Positions 60,772 to 64,000 of a stretch of DNA of 64,000 nucleotides are shown one piece after another (the stretch's first letter is position 1; each line of letters begins with the position of its first letter). Source of the DNA: Levilactobacillus spicheri DSM 15429 (lineage in GTDB: Bacteria; Bacillota; Bacilli; Lactobacillales; Lactobacillaceae). Location: NCBI RefSeq assembly GCF_001435095.1, contig NZ_AZFC01000015.1, positions 135,864-199,863 on the forward strand, written 5' to 3'. The translations under genes were made by a program, and so were the position numbers. The notes under the pieces were generated by a model. The model searched no databases. It was not told the origin of the DNA and saw nothing but the letters and a program-made list of their open reading frames with translations.

Positions 60772-63024
60772 ATGATGAATACGGTAACTGCAGCGCCGAT
60801 TACGCTGTCAGATCAATTTATTAAAGACGTCGAACAAACGATCACGCCACACTGGGGTGAACTCGGTTGGGTGACCTATAAACGAACCTACGCGCGGTGG
60901 TTACCGGACCAACAACGGACCGAGGAATGGCCGGAAACGGTCAAGCGGGTCGTTGAAGGGAACGTCAATTTGGATCCCCGCCTACAAGCTGCGGACGTCA
61001 GTGACGACGTCAAGCAAGCCTTAACGGAAGAAGCCCAGAACCTCTTTAAGCTGATTTACGGCTTGAGTGCCACGCCGTCCGGCCGGAACCTTTGGATTTC
61101 CGGGACCGGCTACCAGCACCGCAACGGGGATGCCCTGAACAACTGCTGGTTTATCGCAGTGCGGCCCCAAGCCTACGGTCACAGCCACATCGTGCCGGAC
61201 TACTTACAACCCGACCAGGTGGCCGTTTCGATGCCTTACTCCTTCATGTTCGACCAATTAATGAAGGGTGGCGGTGTCGGCTTCTCCGTCGTACCGTCTA
61301 ACGTGGCGCAGATTCCGGCTGTGGACCGGTCCATCGACCTCACGATCCTGATCGACCGGGACAGCCAATCCTATGACGACTCCCTGAAGTTGGGGGCCGT
61401 GGACAAGGACGATTGGTTGGCCGCCCACAACCTCAAGGACGCCCGGTACTACGAGCTGCCCGATACGCGGGAGGGCTGGGTCTTAGCCAACGCGAACATG
61501 ATCGACGCCCACTTCGATGCGACGAATGCCGAAAACGCCGACCAAGTGGTCTTGGACATGTCGAACATCCGGCCTAAGGATGCCCCCATCAAGGGCTTCG
61601 GCGGGACTGCTTCGGGTCCGATGCCTTTAATTGAAATGTTATTTGATATCAACACCATCTTGAACGAGAAGGTGGGCCAGAAGTTGACCTCCGTGGACTG
61701 CACCGACCTGGGGAACCTGATCGGCAAGACCGTTGTCGCGGGGAACGTCCGTCGTTCCGCCGAACTGGCGCTGGGTGGCGCCGACGATGAGGCCTTCATC
61801 ACCATGAAGCAGGACAAGGACAAGCTGTACCACCACCGTTGGGCGTCGAACAACAGTGTCGCGGTCGACTCCGAATTCAAGAATTACCAACCGATTGCCG
61901 ACGCAATTGCCCAAAACGGGGAACCCGGCATCGTGAACCTGGAATTGTCGAAGCACTATGGTCGGATGGCCGATGGCTACCAGGCCGGCATCGACGACGC
62001 GGTCGAAGGGACCAACCCGTGTGGGGAAATTTCCCTGAGCAACGGGGAACCCTGCAACCTGTTTGAGGTCTTCCCGGGTGTGGCGGAAGCCCAGGGCTGG
62101 AAGCTCGAGGACGCCTACGCCTTAGGAACCCGGTTCGCTAAGCGGGTCACCTTTAGTGATTACGACTGGGAGGTCTCCCGGAAGGCCATTGAAAAGAACC
62201 GGCGTATCGGGATCTCGATGTCGGGAATCCAAGACTGGATCCTCGACACCTTCAAGACGCGGGTCGTCACGGGCTTCAACGAGGTCAAGGACCCCGAGAC
62301 CGGCGACCTAGTGGCCAAGCCAATCTACAACCAAGCGGCCGTTAAGCGGGTCGACGCGTTGTATCAGGCGGTCGTTGCGGCCGACCGGGACTACTCCGAT
62401 GAGCTGGGCTGTGAGCCGTCCATCAAGCACACCACGGTCAAGCCATCCGGGACGGTGGCCAAGTTGGCCGGCGTCTCCGAGGGGATGCACTTCCACTACG
62501 CCGGTTACCTGATCCAACGGATTCGTTTCCAGGACAGCGATCCGCTGTTGCCCGCACTGGCGGCCTGTGGTTACCACATCGAACCGGACGTTTACACCAA
62601 GAACACCATGTGTGTCGAGTTCCCCGTGAAGGCGGCGAACGCCGACGACCCACACTTCGCCTCGGCCGGGAACGTCTCGATCGCCGAACAGTTCGCGACG
62701 CAGGCCTTCCTCCAGACGTACTGGTCCGATAACGCGGTCAGCTGCACGGTGACCTTCCAACCCGAAGAAGCCGATGAAATCGCGGGCCTACTGAAGCAGT
62801 ACCGGCACACCACCAAGTCGACGTCCCTGTTGCCATACAGCGGCAGCGGCTTCAAGCAGGCGCCGAAGGAACCCATCGATGCCAAGACATACGAAGCCAA
62901 GTGCGCCGCCATTACCGGTGACGTGGCCCACGTCTTCGATCTGCAGAACAACCACCACGACCAGAAGGACATCGAGTTAGTCGACCAGTCCGACTGTGCC
63001 GGTGGGGCTTGCCCAATTCGCTAG
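60772..63024 (+). CDS. rtpR: Adenosylcobalamin-dependent ribonucleoside-triphosphate reductase
   Basis: A 750-residue class II reductase making dNTPs from NTPs with thioredoxin as reductant, close to the monomeric L. leichmannii enzyme (739 residues). Active-site Cys: one in NNCWFIAVRP, Cys417 in EGTNPCGEISL as the radical-bearing residue, and NGEPCNL as the partner. The C-terminal relay pair is in DCAGGACPIR. The ATG at 60772 follows GGGAGAG; codons from 60634 overlap the NrdR boxes and are rejected. It is 11 bp ahead of the cobalamin adenosyltransferase gene. NrdR control is indicated by the boxes. Confidence 0.95.
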   Translation: MMNTVTAAPITLSDQFIKDVEQTITPHWGELGWVTYKRTYARWLPDQQRTEEWPETVKRVVEGNVNLDPRLQAADVSDDVKQALTEEAQNLFKLIYGLSATPSGRNLWISGTGYQHRNGDALNNCWFIAVRPQAYGHSHIVPDYLQPDQVAVSMPYSFMFDQLMKGGGVGFSVVPSNVAQIPAVDRSIDLTILIDRDSQSYDDSLKLGAVDKDDWLAAHNLKDARYYELPDTREGWVLANANMIDAHFDATNAENADQVVLDMSNIRPKDAPIKGFGGTASGPMPLIEMLFDINTILNEKVGQKLTSVDCTDLGNLIGKTVVAGNVRRSAELALGGADDEAFITMKQDKDKLYHHRWASNNSVAVDSEFKNYQPIADAIAQNGEPGIVNLELSKHYGRMADGYQAGIDDAVEGTNPCGEISLSNGEPCNLFEVFPGVAEAQGWKLEDAYALGTRFAKRVTFSDYDWEVSRKAIEKNRRIGISMSGIQDWILDTFKTRVVTGFNEVKDPETGDLVAKPIYNQAAVKRVDALYQAVVAADRDYSDELGCEPSIKHTTVKPSGTVAKLAGVSEGMHFHYAGYLIQRIRFQDSDPLLPALAACGYHIEPDVYTKNTMCVEFPVKAANADDPHFASAGNVSIAEQFATQAFLQTYWSDNAVSCTVTFQPEEADEIAGLLKQYRHTTKSTSLLPYSGSGFKQAPKEPIDAKTYEAKCAAITGDVAHVFDLQNNHHDQKDIELVDQSDCAGGACPIR

Positions 63025-63034
63025 GAGGCCACCG

Positions 63035-63568
63035 ATGAAAATTTATACCCGCGTGGGTGATCAGGGAATGACTAAGCAGGTCAGTGGCCGGATGGTCGCC
63101 AAGACCGACGCCCAAATCGTGGCGTTGGGCAATCTGGACGAACTGGAATCCTGGCTGGGGTACGTCGTGGCCGTCATGGGCACGACCCACACCAGTGAAC
63201 GCCAGGAGCTGCAGGACATCCAGCGCAAGCTGTACGACCTGCAGGCCGATATCAGCGTCAAGCGGCACCGGGTCATGGTGCCGGCCGATACGACCGACTT
63301 GGAGAACCGCATCGATGAGATGATGGCTGAGTTGCCGCCCATCAAGGAGTTTATCCTGCCGGGCGGAACCTCTGCCGGCGCGGCGCTCCAGTACGGGCGG
63401 ACGGTGGCCCGCCGTGCCGAAAGGTCGGCGGTCAAGCTGAACCAGGAACAGCCGTTGGCCCCGGAGATTCTGACGTATTTGAACCGTTTATCCGACTTTC
63501 TGTTTGCCCTAGCCCGTTACGTGAACTGGCGTGATGACTACCAGGAAGTCCCGAGTAAAAAACGCTAA
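63035..63568 (+). CDS. pduO: ATP:cob(I)alamin adenosyltransferase (PduO type)
   Basis: A 177-residue enzyme that makes adenosylcobalamin from cob(I)alamin and ATP. The N-terminal TRVGDQGMTKQV binds ATP, with LPGGTSAGAALQYGRTVARRAER and YLNRLSDFLFALARYVNW as the family core. AGGAGG precedes the ATG at 63035. It is directly behind rtpR, whose cofactor it supplies. No propanediol genes are present, so this copy seems devoted to the reductase. Confidence 0.93.
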   Translation: MKIYTRVGDQGMTKQVSGRMVAKTDAQIVALGNLDELESWLGYVVAVMGTTHTSERQELQDIQRKLYDLQADISVKRHRVMVPADTTDLENRIDEMMAELPPIKEFILPGGTSAGAALQYGRTVARRAERSAVKLNQEQPLAPEILTYLNRLSDFLFALARYVNWRDDYQEVPSKKR

Positions 63569-63577
63569 CCAATGTTT

Positions 63578-63611
63578 GCCGGGCGACCCCCTCTGGGCCG
63601 CCCGGTTTTTC
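63578..63611 (+). terminator. Terminator after rtpR-pduO
   Basis: Stem CCGGGCG.CCC / GGGC.CGCCCGG followed by TTTTT. Confidence 0.85.
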
Positions 63612-63663
63612 TGTGGTACGATGAAACCGGTATCAATTTTGCTGGAAAAGGAGCTAAAACCTG

Positions 63664-64000
63664 ATGACAACCAAAATTATTCTCGATTGCGACCCCGGCC
63701 ACGATGACGCGCTGGCCCTGATGCTGGCCCTGGCCAACCCCGAGATCGACCTCTTAGCGGTCACGACCTCGGCGGGGAACCAGACCCCCGAAAAGACACT
63801 GAACAATGCCATGCGCCTGCTGACGTTGATGCACCACCAGGAAATTCCCGTGGCCGGCGGGAACCGGACACCGCTATTGAAGCCCCTCGAAACGGCGGGC
63901 AACGTCCACGGCAAGTCCGGCCTGGACGGCGCCAACCTGCCCGATCCCGATTTTGCGGTCCAACCGCTGACCGCCATCGAACTGATGGCCCAGACGTTGC
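63664..64000 (+). CDS. Ribonucleoside hydrolase, N-terminal part (3' truncated by window)
   Basis: 112 residues are visible. The IUNH signature [17 protein letters not shown] carries the calcium-binding Asp cluster. [12 protein letters not shown] and [12 protein letters not shown] match the family core. AAAAGGAG precedes the ATG. The enzyme splits nucleosides into base and ribose (Rih group). The substrate class cannot be told without the C-terminal half. Confidence 0.92.
   Translation, partial: MTTKIILDCDPGHDDALALMLALANPEIDLLAVTTSAGNQTPEKTLNNAMRLLTLMHHQEIPVAGGNRTPLLKPLETAGNVHGKSGLDGANLPDPDFAVQPLTAIELMAQTL

Overview
The window looks like chromosomal DNA of a GC-rich (clearly above 50 % by eye) heterofermentative lactic acid bacterium, most likely Lactobacillaceae and perhaps close to Levilactobacillus. 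The pointers are a Leuconostoc/Lactobacillus-type mannitol dehydrogenase, a B12-dependent ribonucleotide reductase of the L. leichmannii type, LPQTN-anchored and MucBP/BspA surface proteins, T-box leaders in front of oppA, an isoprimeverose-type xylQP locus, cre boxes and strong AGGAGG ribosome sites. The genus is inference. No rRNA, CRISPR array, insertion sequence or complete prophage was seen. A perfect parS site suggests the origin-proximal part of the chromosome.

Layout. 1-4.8 kb: the end of an S24/LexA-like gene, an oligo-1,6-glucosidase with a divergent LacI regulator and operators, a small secreted protein, then an intergenic stretch carrying three copies of a structured repeat. 4.8-8.9 kb: two tandem oppA genes, each behind its own T-box. 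9.2-12.8 kb: a BspA-type surface protein and an EAL protein. 13.2-17.8 kb: an AEC permease, a D-2-hydroxyacid dehydrogenase and a citrate/malate-type two-component system. 17.8-22.9 kb: a GNAT acetyltransferase and four zinc-ribbon genes, two of them TcaA-like. 23-29 kb: TetR, a LepA paralogue, parS, GNAT, NUDIX, a broken RelB/DinJ antitoxin, a secreted MucBP protein and a nucleoside deoxyribosyltransferase. 29-34 kb: AraC and a xylQP-like operon. 34-38.8 kb: XRE and Phd antitoxin-like genes, a large LPXTG LRR/MucBP protein and a secreted matrixin. 39-45.2 kb: a GPH transporter, two esterases and a GH65 phosphorylase. 45.3-50.7 kb: a second LPXTG protein, a secreted histidine phosphatase and a flippase. 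51-52 kb: a guanidine-I riboswitch with an SMR exporter pair. 52-57 kb: fructokinase and mannitol dehydrogenase flanked by two paralogous membrane proteins. 57.5-64 kb: a secreted protein, LacI, tRNA-Gln, a methyltransferase, NrdR boxes with rtpR-pduO, and the start of a nucleoside hydrolase.

How the parts fit. Much of the window serves sugar capture under carbon catabolite control: cre-like boxes lie before the glucosidase, xylQP, GPH/GH65, histidine phosphatase and fructokinase/mannitol loci. Peptide uptake is under T-box control. Envelope functions include the zinc-ribbon/TcaA cluster, four large secreted or anchored proteins and a flippase. The rtpR-pduO pair couples a cobalamin-dependent enzyme to the adenosyltransferase that makes its cofactor.

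The most unusual signal is a family of about 150-bp intergenic elements, at least eight copies. Each copy folds as a three-way junction, and base-pair changes in one arm are repeatedly compensated in the other, so the structure itself seems to be selected.
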